A stretch of 8,945 nucleotides of DNA, taken from contig MUZY01000161.1 of the NCBI GenBank assembly GCA_003266065.1, positions 2,755-11,699 on the forward strand, in the 5' to 3' direction. Positions within the stretch are counted from its first letter, which is position 1. Each line of letters opens with the position of its first letter. The position numbers and the translations under genes were made by a program. Source of the DNA: Methanosphaera sp. rholeuAM130 (GTDB taxonomy: Archaea; Methanobacteriota; Methanobacteria; Methanobacteriales; Methanobacteriaceae). The notes under the pieces are model-generated. The model was not told the DNA's origin. It searched no databases and was given only the letters and a program-made list of their open reading frames with translations. Of the stretch, positions 1 to 6,901 are shown piece after piece.

Positions 1-108
1 AAGTTTATGGGAATAGGACTGGGAACCATATACGCAGGTATTGTTGTGGGGTACATCGTAAGATTCTATACAAGGATAATCGACGGACATTCTGATAATC
101 CCGGTTGA
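1..108 (+). CDS. 3' end of an unrecognised membrane-protein gene (partial)
   Basis: Reading from base 1, this frame stays open for 35 codons and stops at TGA 106-108. The visible C-terminus has a glycine-rich hydrophobic stretch (GIGLGTIYAGIVVGYIV), then a basic segment (RFYTR) and a short polar tail. That reads as a final transmembrane helix followed by a positively charged cytoplasmic end. The family cannot be named from so few residues. The gene would be convergent with the adhesin gene to its right. One other plus frame stays open for most of the stretch, and one minus frame is fully open, but those translate to less protein-like sequence. The call rests on the hydrophobic pattern only, and a chance open frame is possible. 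Confidence 0.5.
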   Translation, partial: KFMGIGLGTIYAGIVVGYIVRFYTRIIDGHSDNPG

Positions 109-166
109 CCATTATCATCAGCATCTCCCTTTTGTTATGAATTCATTGACGTTTATTGGTCATCTG

Positions 167-235
167 AAAACTAGATAGTATTAATAAAACTAGATAGTAT
201 TAATTATTTGTATCTGAAAACTAGATGGTCATAAT
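167..235. repeat. 19-bp tandem repeat with a third diverged copy
   Basis: AAAACTAGATAGTATTAAT occurs at 167-185 and again, with no spacer and no mismatch, at 186-204. A third copy at 217-235 matches 16 of 19 positions. The first and third copies share an upstream ATCTG, so ATCTGAAAACTAGAT is present twice. The array lies 58 bases past the stop of the plus-strand partial gene and about 160 bases past the stop of the adhesin gene, so it is outside any gene. Function is unknown. A protein-binding array, a recombination scar or a 3'-end processing signal would all fit. Confidence 0.75.
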
Positions 236-271
236 TATTATTTTAAATGTGGGGTCATCTTCATCAATTCT

Positions 272-286
272 ATTTTTTTCTATTTT
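272..286 (+). terminator. possible T-tract terminator of the plus-strand partial gene
   Basis: ATTTTTTTCTATTTT (a T7 run and a T4 run) lies on the plus strand about 165 bases after the stop at 106-108. Archaeal RNA polymerase terminates at such U-rich tracts without needing a hairpin. The distance is long, and the region is AT-rich enough for chance runs, so this is tentative. Confidence 0.35.
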
Positions 287-352
287 AAGAATATCCTATT
301 CAAAATGAGTAAATGTGTTCTAAGTATCAATGAAAGATGAGAAAATTCGTTC

Positions 353-394
353 AAAAAAAAAGTGAAAAATAGGAGTTAAACTAGTTTTAGCTCC
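353..394 (-). terminator. hairpin plus T9 terminator of the adhesin gene
   Basis: Reading the minus strand, an imperfect inverted repeat (372-394) begins at the base next to the adhesin stop codon. GGAG (394-391) pairs with CTCC (375-372), and further A/T pairs surround the core ACTAGT. It is followed by TATTTTTC (371-364) and then a run of nine T (361-353). A stem next to two U-rich tracts is a strong transcription end signal in methanogens. Confidence 0.75.
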
Positions 395-3300
395 CTAATT
401 TGTTATTGTTATATTTTTTGTTGCCTCTAAGCGGTCATACTCGTCACACAATAGTACGGCAGTCAAGGTATATTCCTTGGCCTTCATGGATTCAGGTATG
501 ACGTATTCAATGCTTGCAACATTGTTAATGATTTTAGCATAGATTACCTTGCCGTTTGCATCCTTCAAGGCTTTACCATTGATTTTAAATACTACCTTAC
601 CGTTATTGACAATATTGTTGTCGTTTATTGTAGCGGTAAATGTGACTGTTGATCCGATTTGTGCCTCTTGAGGACTATCCAATGTTAAAGATGCCTCTTT
701 GGTATTGACATAGATAGTAGTGGAAGTGTTTGCTCCAGGTGTTTTACTGTTACCTGAGTATGTAGCAGAAAGTTCAACTCTTTCGCCGGCAAGCTCTTCA
801 GGTACGAGATATTCTATTGTAGCAGTACCGTTTACTACTTTGGCATAGATTACCTTACCGTTTGCATCCTTCAATGTTTTACCATTGATTTTAAATACCA
901 CTTTTCCAACCGTTATGTTGTTTCCTGCTTCATCATATACCCTGGCGGTTATGTTGACTGTCTGACCGGCAACAAGTGACAATTCATTGAATTCTATGAT
1001 TGTCATGGCCTTTCTTGAAGTCAATGTAGCGGTAGCTGAGCTGTCTGTAATGTACTCTGAATCGCTGATGTAGTTGGCAGTTATCTGTGTCGTAAACTCT
1101 TTGGCGTATAATACTTCGATTGAGGCAATACCGTTTTCCACGTTAGCTTGACCCAATACGTTTCCTTCTCCGTCGACAAATTCCACAACTCCGCTTTCAA
1201 TGTCATTTCCATCAGTATCCTTTACCGTAGCAGTAATTGTAGCGGTATTGTTGATAAATGCAGTAATGTCATCGAGGGTTACAATTGATTCCCTGATGTT
1301 TCTTACCACATCTATTATCGTAAGGTATTCATCAGGAGTTTCCAGTGCGGATTGATTTATCGTGACACTTGGCAGGTACATCTCGTTTTCAAGGAATTCG
1401 ACCTTGATTTTAAGTTGTCCGGCGGTGTCAGCAGGAATGCTGATTATCGTCGTTTCACTCGTCATCTCCACGCTTAGTATTTGGTTACCGTTTGCGTCTT
1501 TTACTACTATAGTACCTTCGGTTAACGGATTGTCCTCTTCGTCGGTTACTATTGCTTCTATTGTAACGTTACCGAGAGTTGAATTTAGGATGTTAACGTT
1601 TAGGGATGTAGCAATCTTATTTATGTCCGTTGCCAGTACACATTGTGCTTCAAGATAGTCGTCATCCTCATCGCTTGAAACTGTTATCGTGACAGGTCCA
1701 AGGACTGTTGCATTGAAGCTTGCGGTAAATGAACCGTCCTCACCGGTTGTTGTTGTGATAGTTTTTGTTGAATCATCACCGTATGCTATGCTTAGACTAA
1801 TCTCTTTGCTTATAGGGCTTTGGTCATCTGTAGCAGTTAGGCTACCCTTTACAACAATTTCCTGTCCAAGGGAATATTCATCATCTATGAATGCTTCAAT
1901 CGTCACGTTCTTTTTGACTTTTATTATTTCAACGACTGTAGTGTCGGATGAAGCCAAGTAGTCATCGTTACCATCGAAGGTCAATTCGACAGTAGCACTA
2001 CCTGTAATGCCCGTGGTATCGAATGTGTAGGATATCATACCTTCACTATCGGAATTGACGGTCGTTTCAAGAATCACTTCACTGTCAACTGTTACTTTAA
2101 CGTTAATCGGAGCATCCGCTAGGGCACATTCATCATCTCCATCATTGTAGAATATCATTCCATCAATTACCAGTTCTTCGCCTGAGCTGATTTGGCTATC
2201 GGCATTTACTGTAAGGAATGTTTCAAAGGTTTTGTGTACGATTTCAGTCGTAGCATCTGTCGTTGATTCGTAATATTCATCACTTTCATCTATTGTAGCC
2301 GTGATATCCACAACACCTACAACCAGGTTTTCCATGGATACCGTTACATTGAATGTTCCATCCGTATCGGTTACGGTTGAATATGTTGCAGTACTCTCAT
2401 CACTGAATTTAACTACTATATTTACCGTTGCACCTTCAACAGGTGTTTCATCATCATCGACAGCATAAGCAATACCTGATAATATCATGTCCTCATTGTC
2501 CGGGTAGTTATCATCCGCTTCGATAAGAATGATAACTTCTTTTCTTGCAGGCTTTATCAATACTTCATCGCTGGCAGAACATGCAGCATATTCATCGTTA
2601 CCTTCAAATTCTATTTCAACTAAGGCAGTTCCTTCTAGTCCTGTTGTATCGAATGTAAAACTTACGCTTCCGTCATCATTTGATATTACGCTTGCCTCTG
2701 ACATGTCATTGCCAACCGTGACTCTTATGGTCACTTCTACACCTGCAACAGGAGTTTCATCATCATCCGCTACATGCAATATTGCATCTACGGTCAAGTT
2801 ATCACCACTATATATGCTGTCGGCTGCAACATAATCTATGGATGTTTCAACAGGCTCCGGTGCAGTTATCTCGGTTGTAATCTCTTCTGTTGCATCATTG
2901 TATAGTTGGCTGTCAACTACACTTGCGGTTATCGTGACTTCGCCCACTACACTTGCAGGCACTTCTGCCATAAATGATCCGTCATCATCGGTGATGCTGT
3001 TGACGGTTGTGCTCGTATCATCTGAGTATGTGACTGTTATCACAACTGTCTGACCTGCCACAGGTGTTTGATCGTCATCGGTTAGTGACAGTTCACCGCT
3101 TACTACAATAGTGCTGTCCAATTCATAGCTGTCGTCTGCATCCAGTGCTATGAAAACGTCCTGTTTAACAGGCAGGATTTCAACGACCGCACTGTCGGAT
3201 GAAGCCAAGTAATCATCGTTTCCATCGAATATCAGTTCGACAGTAGCACTACCTGCAATGCCGGTGGTATCGAATGCGTATGATATCATACCGTCGGCAT

Positions 3301-6300
3301 CGGTTTCGACTGTTGTTTCGAGGATAACTTCATCATCAAGCGTAATTCTAATCGTTATTGGAAGTTCGCCCAGATATAGCTCATCTTCATCATCTTCATC
3401 ATCGGGGATTATGATTCCGTCAATTACCATTTCATCACCTGAATTGATTGGACTTTCCACATCCACTGTAATGAATGTTTCCACAGGTTCAAATGAGAAA
3501 ATGATAATCACAGTTTCTGCACTTGCTTCATTGTAGTCATCATTTCCGGCAAAGTTAGCGGTAATTGTAGTTTCACCAGGGATGCTTGCTTCAAATATGG
3601 TTGTAAACATACCGTTTTCATCTGTAGTATTGTAAACCGTGATGCTTGTACCATCGCTGTATGCGATTGTAATTTCAACAGTCTGATCTGCAACCGGCGT
3701 TTGATTATCGTCATCAACAAACAGCGTACCGCTAGTTATGATGGTGATGTCTATTTCATCGTCGGCTTCCACGGTAATTAAAACGTTCTGTTTTGCAGGT
3801 AATATTTCCACTTCTTCAGTTGCTTCTGATGATAGGTAGTAGTCGTTTCCTTCAAAGGTCATTTCGACAACCATGATTCCTGCAAGATTGCTAGTATTCA
3901 TTGTGTATTGCAGCATACCTTCATCGTCTGTTGTGACGGTTGTTTGACTGATTACTTCATTGCCCATTGTAACTTTAACGTTGACGTCTGCATTGCTGAT
4001 AGGATATTCATCCTGGTTGTCATCATAGTAGACCAGCTGGCCGTTTACTTCAAGCGTATCGCCGGAGATTATCGGGCTTTCCACATCAATTACTAGCAGT
4101 GTATCTGCAGCAGGTCTTTGGATGATTGTAACAGTCTCGGTAACAAGCTCTACCGGGTTGTAGAAATCATTTTCAGGTATACTTGCAGTTATTGTGGCTT
4201 CACCTAATACGTTTGCAGGCAATTGGGCTGTAAATGATCCTTCATCATCCGTCGTGACGGTTATGGAATTGAATGTGTCATCGGAGTATGTGATGTCAAT
4301 GTCTATGTCCAGACCTGAAACGGCTTCATCATCAGCTATAGTAAATACCGTACCGTCAACTAGGATATACTCACCTATATAGTATTCATCGTCACATGCA
4401 AGCATCATGATTACATCTTTTTTAGGCGGTAGTATTTCTATCTCATCACTTGCAGTTGACTCGCTGTAAGTGCTGTCGCCTTCAAATGTCAATTCCACCG
4501 TTGCGGTGCCTTCCATACCTGTGGTGTCAAGCGGGTATGATATCCATCCCTCATCGTCGGTAGTGGTTTCATCTTCAAATATCGTTTCATCATTAATAAT
4601 TATCTTTATTATGACTGTCGCATCGCTTATCGGTGTTTCATCATCATCATCAGCATGCAATATTGCATCTATTGGGAATTCTTCACCGGAGAATACTGAA
4701 CTGTCAATGATTAAGTCGATATAGCTGTCTATCTTAGCATCAGGGTCATATACGTTGAACGTTAATGAAGTTTCTGATTCGAGGTGCGTGTCGTTTCCTT
4801 CAAATACGAATGTGAGGTTATGAGATCCCACGCTTTCAACGTCATAGGTGTAGTATATTCCACCTTCGTAATCCCATGGGGTTATCACTTCGATTATTTC
4901 ATCATTGTCATATATTTTAATGCTATCGAAGTTAGTCTTTACCCCGTTTGCAGTGAAGTATCCTTCAATGTCTATAAGTTCATAGAGTTCTATATCAGAT
5001 GCTACGTCGCTTGTGATAATTATTTCTGTTTCTATCAGTGTTGCTTCGGGTCCGTTGTTTTCAATGGTGTTTGTCTGCGTATTCGTATATACGGAGCTGT
5101 CACCAACTTCATTTTTAGCTACCAGATAATTGTTTGTCACCGTGGTATAGTTTGAGGATACCAGTTTGACGGAATAGTCGCCTTCACTTGTAACGTTGTT
5201 GTCCTCTATATAATCGTTGCGTTCACTTTCGGTTAGGATACCGCTGAAGGTTGAGGTGATGTTGTTGTTTGTTATATGTGCATTTGATCCGCGGGCGGTT
5301 AATATTCCCGTTGACTTGGCACCAAGATAGTCAACCGTTGTATTGCTTTCAACACTACCGTTAACTATGATTTCATTGTATGCTATAACAGTATTTGCAC
5401 CGATTATACCGATACCCATGGCGGTTTCACCGTTAATATCCATGAAGTTGCCTGTTACGGTGGTGTTGTCTCCACCGAACTGTTCTATACCATACATATT
5501 GTTGGCGGTACAGAAAATGTTGTTATTTGAGATTGTATTGTTCTTTACCTTACCTGTTCCCTCTCTGTATGTAGCACCTGTGTATTCATAGTTTTCAATC
5601 ACCACTCCATATGTACAAGGTTCGTTCAACATTCCTACTTTGCTTACTGCAGATTCCAATGTAATCGTGTTGTTGTCTACAAGGCAATAGCTTGCATCCT
5701 GTATAAAGATACCTCCTGTATAGTTTACACCGGTTACGTAAATCTGGTTATTTACGATTTGCGTGCCGTTTCCCTTCGTACATATTGCATATAGCCATCC
5801 GGTTCCATGAATTTCAATGCTGTTGTCTGAAATTATTGAATTCGGACTTTCAAACATTATCGCATATAATGTAGGATATCCACCTACTTGTCGAGTAGCA
5901 TTAATATATATCATATTGTTTGTGAAGGTAACATTCGAATGGTCATTTTTATTCTGTGACCTAATCGGCATGATCTTATTGGTTCCATAGTCATTAGACA
6001 TTGGATCCCAGTCGACGGTACTGGTATACGTGTTGATTATAAACGTTGAATCAACAACATTGGCGTCTGATTGGATGTCCAATACGCTTGCAGGATAAGG
6101 TACTTCAACAGTTTCAGGTAAATAGTAGTTCACATAAACATTATCCAGTCTGGTACCGCTGGATTCACTATTTATATGTATGATGTTTGGATTGAAAATA
6201 TATGTAGGAACGTAGTTTTCGTCAATGTTTATTACCAGATCCTTAAATGTTATGTTGGTCGTGTTGTAAACTGCAAACGCCACATTGTTGAATTCAACGT

Positions 6301-6724
6301 ATGACTCTGCAGTTATGGTAATGTTGTCTCCTTCTTCAATGCTAATGGAATTCAAGTTATCCGCTATTGTATCTTCAAAGATAAACGTCACGTTGTTTGA
6401 ATGTTTTGATCCGTTATAGGATATTGCAAGGTTTCCATTATCATCCTCGTCTTTAGACCATCCCAGTTGTCTGTAGTTGTCCTTGTTGATTGCAATTGTA
6501 TTGTCGTCATCGCTTTTGATGGTCTTGGGATTAGTTTTTTCTATAGTATTATCTTGTGCATATGACACAAGTTCGTCATTTGTAACGCTTTCGTCAGCCA
6601 CTTGAACGTCCGTATTATCAATACCTGGCGTGCTGTTATCATCAGCTGCTGATATGGCACTGACTGATAATATCAACATTACAAATATGGCCGCAAAAGC
6701 AATAATTTTTCTATGTTTAAACAT
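395..6724 (-). CDS. giant secreted adhesin-like protein, beta-helix plus Ig-like repeats
   Basis: This encodes a 2109-residue, strongly acidic, Asn/Thr/Asp-rich exported protein. Residues 1-26 are a signal peptide (basic MFKHRK, hydrophobic core, AISA-A cleavage). About 100-560 form a right-handed parallel beta-helix of NosD/PbH1 type, with recurring N-N-x-I turns (NNTITL, NNTISNNN, NNNITS). About 566-665 is one Ig-like domain. Residues 666-1703 are five A/B pairs of Ig-like domains, and 1704-2109 are four Ig-like domains of another kind. Such proteins are known in Methanobrevibacter and Methanosphaera as adhesin-like proteins thought to act at the cell surface in contact with partners or host; the role here is inferred. 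Many N-x-S/T sequons suggest N-glycosylation. There is no C-terminal membrane helix or obvious wall-binding module. The start is ATG 6724, the only start giving a complete signal peptide, preceded by AGGCGAT. The reading frame is intact. It is probably a single-gene unit. Confidence 0.93.
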   Translation of the reverse strand: MFKHRKIIAFAAIFVMLILSVSAISAADDNSTPGIDNTDVQVADESVTNDELVSYAQDNTIEKTNPKTIKSDDDNTIAINKDNYRQLGWSKDEDDNGNLAISYNGSKHSNNVTFIFEDTIADNLNSISIEEGDNITITAESYVEFNNVAFAVYNTTNITFKDLVINIDENYVPTYIFNPNIIHINSESSGTRLDNVYVNYYLPETVEVPYPASVLDIQSDANVVDSTFIINTYTSTVDWDPMSNDYGTNKIMPIRSQNKNDHSNVTFTNNMIYINATRQVGGYPTLYAIMFESPNSIISDNSIEIHGTGWLYAICTKGNGTQIVNNQIYVTGVNYTGGIFIQDASYCLVDNNTITLESAVSKVGMLNEPCTYGVVIENYEYTGATYREGTGKVKNNTISNNNIFCTANNMYGIEQFGGDNTTVTGNFMDINGETAMGIGIIGANTVIAYNEIIVNGSVESNTTVDYLGAKSTGILTARGSNAHITNNNITSTFSGILTESERNDYIEDNNVTSEGDYSVKLVSSNYTTVTNNYLVAKNEVGDSSVYTNTQTNTIENNGPEATLIETEIIITSDVASDIELYELIDIEGYFTANGVKTNFDSIKIYDNDEIIEVITPWDYEGGIYYTYDVESVGSHNLTFVFEGNDTHLESETSLTFNVYDPDAKIDSYIDLIIDSSVFSGEEFPIDAILHADDDDETPISDATVIIKIIINDETIFEDETTTDDEGWISYPLDTTGMEGTATVELTFEGDSTYSESTASDEIEILPPKKDVIMMLACDDEYYIGEYILVDGTVFTIADDEAVSGLDIDIDITYSDDTFNSITVTTDDEGSFTAQLPANVLGEATITASIPENDFYNPVELVTETVTIIQRPAADTLLVIDVESPIISGDTLEVNGQLVYYDDNQDEYPISNADVNVKVTMGNEVISQTTVTTDDEGMLQYTMNTSNLAGIMVVEMTFEGNDYYLSSEATEEVEILPAKQNVLITVEADDEIDITIITSGTLFVDDDNQTPVADQTVEITIAYSDGTSITVYNTTDENGMFTTIFEASIPGETTITANFAGNDDYNEASAETVIIIFSFEPVETFITVDVESPINSGDEMVIDGIIIPDDEDDEDELYLGELPITIRITLDDEVILETTVETDADGMISYAFDTTGIAGSATVELIFDGNDDYLASSDSAVVEILPVKQDVFIALDADDSYELDSTIVVSGELSLTDDDQTPVAGQTVVITVTYSDDTSTTVNSITDDDGSFMAEVPASVVGEVTITASVVDSQLYNDATEEITTEITAPEPVETSIDYVAADSIYSGDNLTVDAILHVADDDETPVAGVEVTIRVTVGNDMSEASVISNDDGSVSFTFDTTGLEGTALVEIEFEGNDEYAACSASDEVLIKPARKEVIILIEADDNYPDNEDMILSGIAYAVDDDETPVEGATVNIVVKFSDESTATYSTVTDTDGTFNVTVSMENLVVGVVDITATIDESDEYYESTTDATTEIVHKTFETFLTVNADSQISSGEELVIDGMIFYNDGDDECALADAPINVKVTVDSEVILETTVNSDSEGMISYTFDTTGITGSATVELTFDGNDDYLASSDTTVVEIIKVKKNVTIEAFIDDEYSLGQEIVVKGSLTATDDQSPISKEISLSIAYGDDSTKTITTTTGEDGSFTASFNATVLGPVTITVSSDEDDDYLEAQCVLATDINKIATSLNVNILNSTLGNVTIEAIVTDEEDNPLTEGTIVVKDANGNQILSVEMTSETTIISIPADTAGQLKIKVEFLENEMYLPSVTINQSALETPDEYLTIIDVVRNIRESIVTLDDITAFINNTATITATVKDTDGNDIESGVVEFVDGEGNVLGQANVENGIASIEVLYAKEFTTQITANYISDSEYITDSSATATLTSRKAMTIIEFNELSLVAGQTVNITARVYDEAGNNITVGKVVFKINGKTLKDANGKVIYAKVVNGTATIEYLVPEELAGERVELSATYSGNSKTPGANTSTTIYVNTKEASLTLDSPQEAQIGSTVTFTATINDNNIVNNGKVVFKINGKALKDANGKVIYAKIINNVASIEYVIPESMKAKEYTLTAVLLCDEYDRLEATKNITITN
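537..599 (-). repeat. near-identical 63-bp DNA block, copy in the last Ig-like domain
   Basis: This block matches 843-905 at about 57 of 63 positions by hand alignment, in the same orientation and frame, 306 bases (102 codons) apart. It encodes the FKINGK-LKDANGKVIYA segment of the fourth C-terminal domain. Several mismatches are synonymous, so the DNA similarity partly reflects the protein, but the identity is higher than between neighbouring parts of the same two domains. Confidence 0.7.
843..905 (-). repeat. near-identical 63-bp DNA block, copy in the third C-terminal domain
   Basis: This is the partner of the block at 537-599. Together they mark a recent duplication of one Ig-like domain, or later exchange between the two. 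Confidence 0.7.
1927..2043 (-). repeat. about 90% identical DNA block, copy in A-domain 5
   Basis: By hand alignment this matches 3178-3294 with about 12 mismatches in roughly 115 bases. It includes exact stretches such as GTCGGATGAAGCCAAGTA and TTCGACAGTAGCACTACCTG. It encodes the C-terminal half of the A-type domain (TGITGSATVELTFDGNDDYL onward). The offset of 1251 bases is two A/B periods. Confidence 0.75.
3178..3294 (-). repeat. about 90% identical DNA block, copy in A-domain 3
   Basis: This is the partner of the block at 1927-2043. The A-domain between them (A4) is clearly more diverged, so the similarity is not a simple gradient along the gene. Confidence 0.75.
3381..3403. repeat. 9-bp tandem repeat (TCATCTTCA) in an acidic loop
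   Basis: TCATCTTCA occurs twice back to back (3381-3389, 3390-3398), followed by a partial TCATC. In the adhesin frame it encodes part of the Asp/Glu run DDEDDEDEL of A-domain 3, which has the longest acidic loop of the set. Gain or loss of a unit keeps the frame. Confidence 0.8.
4730..5029 (-). other. linking Ig-like domain (about residues 566-665)
   Basis: A single Ig-like beta-sandwich is inferred between the beta-helix and the A/B repeats. It begins TEIIITSDVAS, contains SVGSHNLTFVFEGNDTHLES and ends in FNV. The F-x-G-N-D-x-x-x-x-S pattern is shared with the A-type domains. It lacks the long acidic loop found in them, so it is treated as a separate capping domain. Confidence 0.6.
5045..6427 (-). 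other. parallel beta-helix region of the adhesin (about residues 100-560)
   Basis: Successive coils of about 20-30 residues end in Asn-rich turns such as ISDNSIEIHG, IVNNQIYVTG, LVDNNTITL, TVTGNFMDING, IAYNEIIVNG, HITNNNITS and TVTNNYLVA. This is the pattern of PbH1/NosD-type right-handed beta-helices. In this family the helix is the likely distal binding or carbohydrate-interacting part, while the Ig-like repeats form a stalk; that role is inference. Coil boundaries are approximate. No catalytic triad of a polysaccharide-degrading enzyme was recognised. Confidence 0.8.
6647..6724 (-). other. signal peptide of the adhesin (residues 1-26)
   Basis: The N-terminus carries a short basic region (K3, H4, R5, K6), about 14 hydrophobic residues (IIAFAAIFVMLILS) and a small-residue cleavage site, with cleavage likely after A26 or A27 ahead of an acidic, Asn/Ser/Thr-rich stretch. 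This fits Sec export and signal peptidase I processing. No lipobox cysteine is present. Confidence 0.85.
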
Positions 6725-6727
6725 ATA

Positions 6728-6734
6728 ATCGCCT
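6728..6734 (-). promoter_or_regulatory. ribosome binding site of the adhesin gene
   Basis: AGGCGAT on the minus strand ends three bases before ATG 6724. It differs by one base from AGGTGAT, the perfect complement of the archaeal 16S rRNA tail, so it is usable but weakened. Confidence 0.55.
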
Positions 6735-6753
6735 ATGTTATTCTAAAAGTACA

Positions 6754-6797
6754 TAATCAATAATGATATTTTGATTGTTATCTAAAATTATTGATTA
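6754..6797 (-). promoter_or_regulatory. 11-bp inverted repeat in the adhesin leader
   Basis: TAATCAATAAT at 6754-6764 is perfectly mirrored by ATTATTGATTA at 6787-6797, with a 22-base spacer. A further 4-bp pairing, GATA (6765-6768) with TATC (6779-6782), could extend the stem past a 4-base bulge. It lies between the candidate TATA box and the ribosome binding site. It could be an operator dyad near the transcription start or a hairpin in the 5' untranslated RNA. Confidence 0.5.
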
Positions 6798-6806
6798 ATA
6801 TTTCCT

Positions 6807-6816
6807 ATTATATAAT
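6807..6816 (-). promoter_or_regulatory. candidate TATA box for the adhesin gene
   Basis: ATTATATAAT, a perfect 10-bp palindrome that resembles archaeal box A (TTTATATA), lies 83-92 bases upstream of the start codon. A start site about 25 bases downstream would give a leader of roughly 60 nucleotides. The surroundings are very AT-rich and another TATA-like stretch (TTTTATAATAATTATAA, around 6836-6852) is an alternative. Confidence 0.4.
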
Positions 6817-6889
6817 CATGACTATAAAAATTTTGTTATAATTATTATAAAACGGATTATGGAATAGAGTCATAATTAAATTGTTAATA

Positions 6890-6901
6890 AAAACTAGTTT
6901 T
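6890..6901. repeat. 12-bp palindrome AAAACTAGTTTT upstream of the adhesin gene
   Basis: This is a perfect 12-bp palindrome in the gap between hemK and the adhesin gene. The 13 bases AAACTAGTTTTAG at 6891-6903 are repeated exactly at 378-390, in the same orientation, inside the adhesin terminator. The adhesin gene is therefore bracketed by two copies of this sequence. Confidence 0.65.

Larger units (their letters stand above)
109..352. other. convergent intergenic region, AT-rich, no gene
   Basis: No convincing coding sequence lies here between the two converging genes. It holds three copies of an ACTAGAT-containing repeat (167-235), a GGTCATCT octamer seen at 158-165 and 253-260, a T-rich tract on the plus strand (272-286), and on its right side the terminator of the adhesin gene. 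The longest ATG-started reading frame noticed is 13 codons (137-178), with no ribosome binding site. Confidence 0.7.
398..1615 (-). repeat. four C-terminal Ig-like domains (about residues 1704-2109)
   Basis: Domains begin at about residues 1704, 1813, 1908 and 2012. They differ from the A/B units by lacking the Asp-rich loop and by carrying a Big_1/Big_3-like core of the form T-I-T-A-x-V-x-D-x-x-G-x-x-I-x-x-G-x-V-x-F. The last two share the segment GKVVFKINGK-LKDANGKVIY (one variable residue at the dash) almost word for word. The protein ends 98 residues into the fourth domain with KNITITN, so the C-terminus is a beta-strand and not an anchor. Confidence 0.8.
1616..4729 (-). repeat. five A/B pairs of acidic Ig-like domains (about residues 666-1703)
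   Basis: Two domain types alternate. Type A, about 104-108 residues, begins at about 666, 875, 1083, 1294 and 1502. It carries a SG(D/E) strand, an acidic loop, the motif T-T-G-x-x-G-x-A-T-V-E-L-x-F-x-G-N-D-x-Y and an ending like EILPxKxxV. Type B, about 96-104 residues, begins at about 772, 982, 1191, 1398 and 1608. It carries SG-x-L, often DDDQTP or DDDETP, YSDxTS, a TDxDGxF turn and G-x-x-x-I-T-A. The pair repeats every 202-211 residues. Nearly all copies have an Asp-rich loop at the same place and a D-x-x-G turn, as in bacterial Ig-like (Big_1 or CNA-B-like) stalks. The assembly presumably forms a long rod; calcium binding by the acidic loops is only a guess. Confidence 0.85.

Noticed and set aside
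137..178. 13-codon reading frame beginning ATG AAT TCA on the plus strand
   Set aside because: No ribosome binding site, no protein-like pattern, and it overlaps the tandem repeat.
167..235. Possible small CRISPR array
   Set aside because: The first two copies have no spacer, the repeat is only 19 bp, and no cas gene is nearby.
3508..3720. Minus-strand frame of 70 codons inside the adhesin gene
   Set aside because: It is an alternative frame of the B2 domain, low in complexity and without a ribosome binding site.
2774..4668. 14-bp perfect palindrome ATGCAATATTGCAT at 2774-2787 and 4655-4668
   Set aside because: It encodes the same DAILH strand in A-domains 4 and 1, so shared protein sequence explains the recurrence.
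1362..5591. Many plus-strand reading frames of 60-120 codons opposite the adhesin gene
   Set aside because: They are the antisense of Asp/Thr/Val-rich repeats, giving Ser/Val/Ile-rich translations that repeat with the same period and have no start signals.
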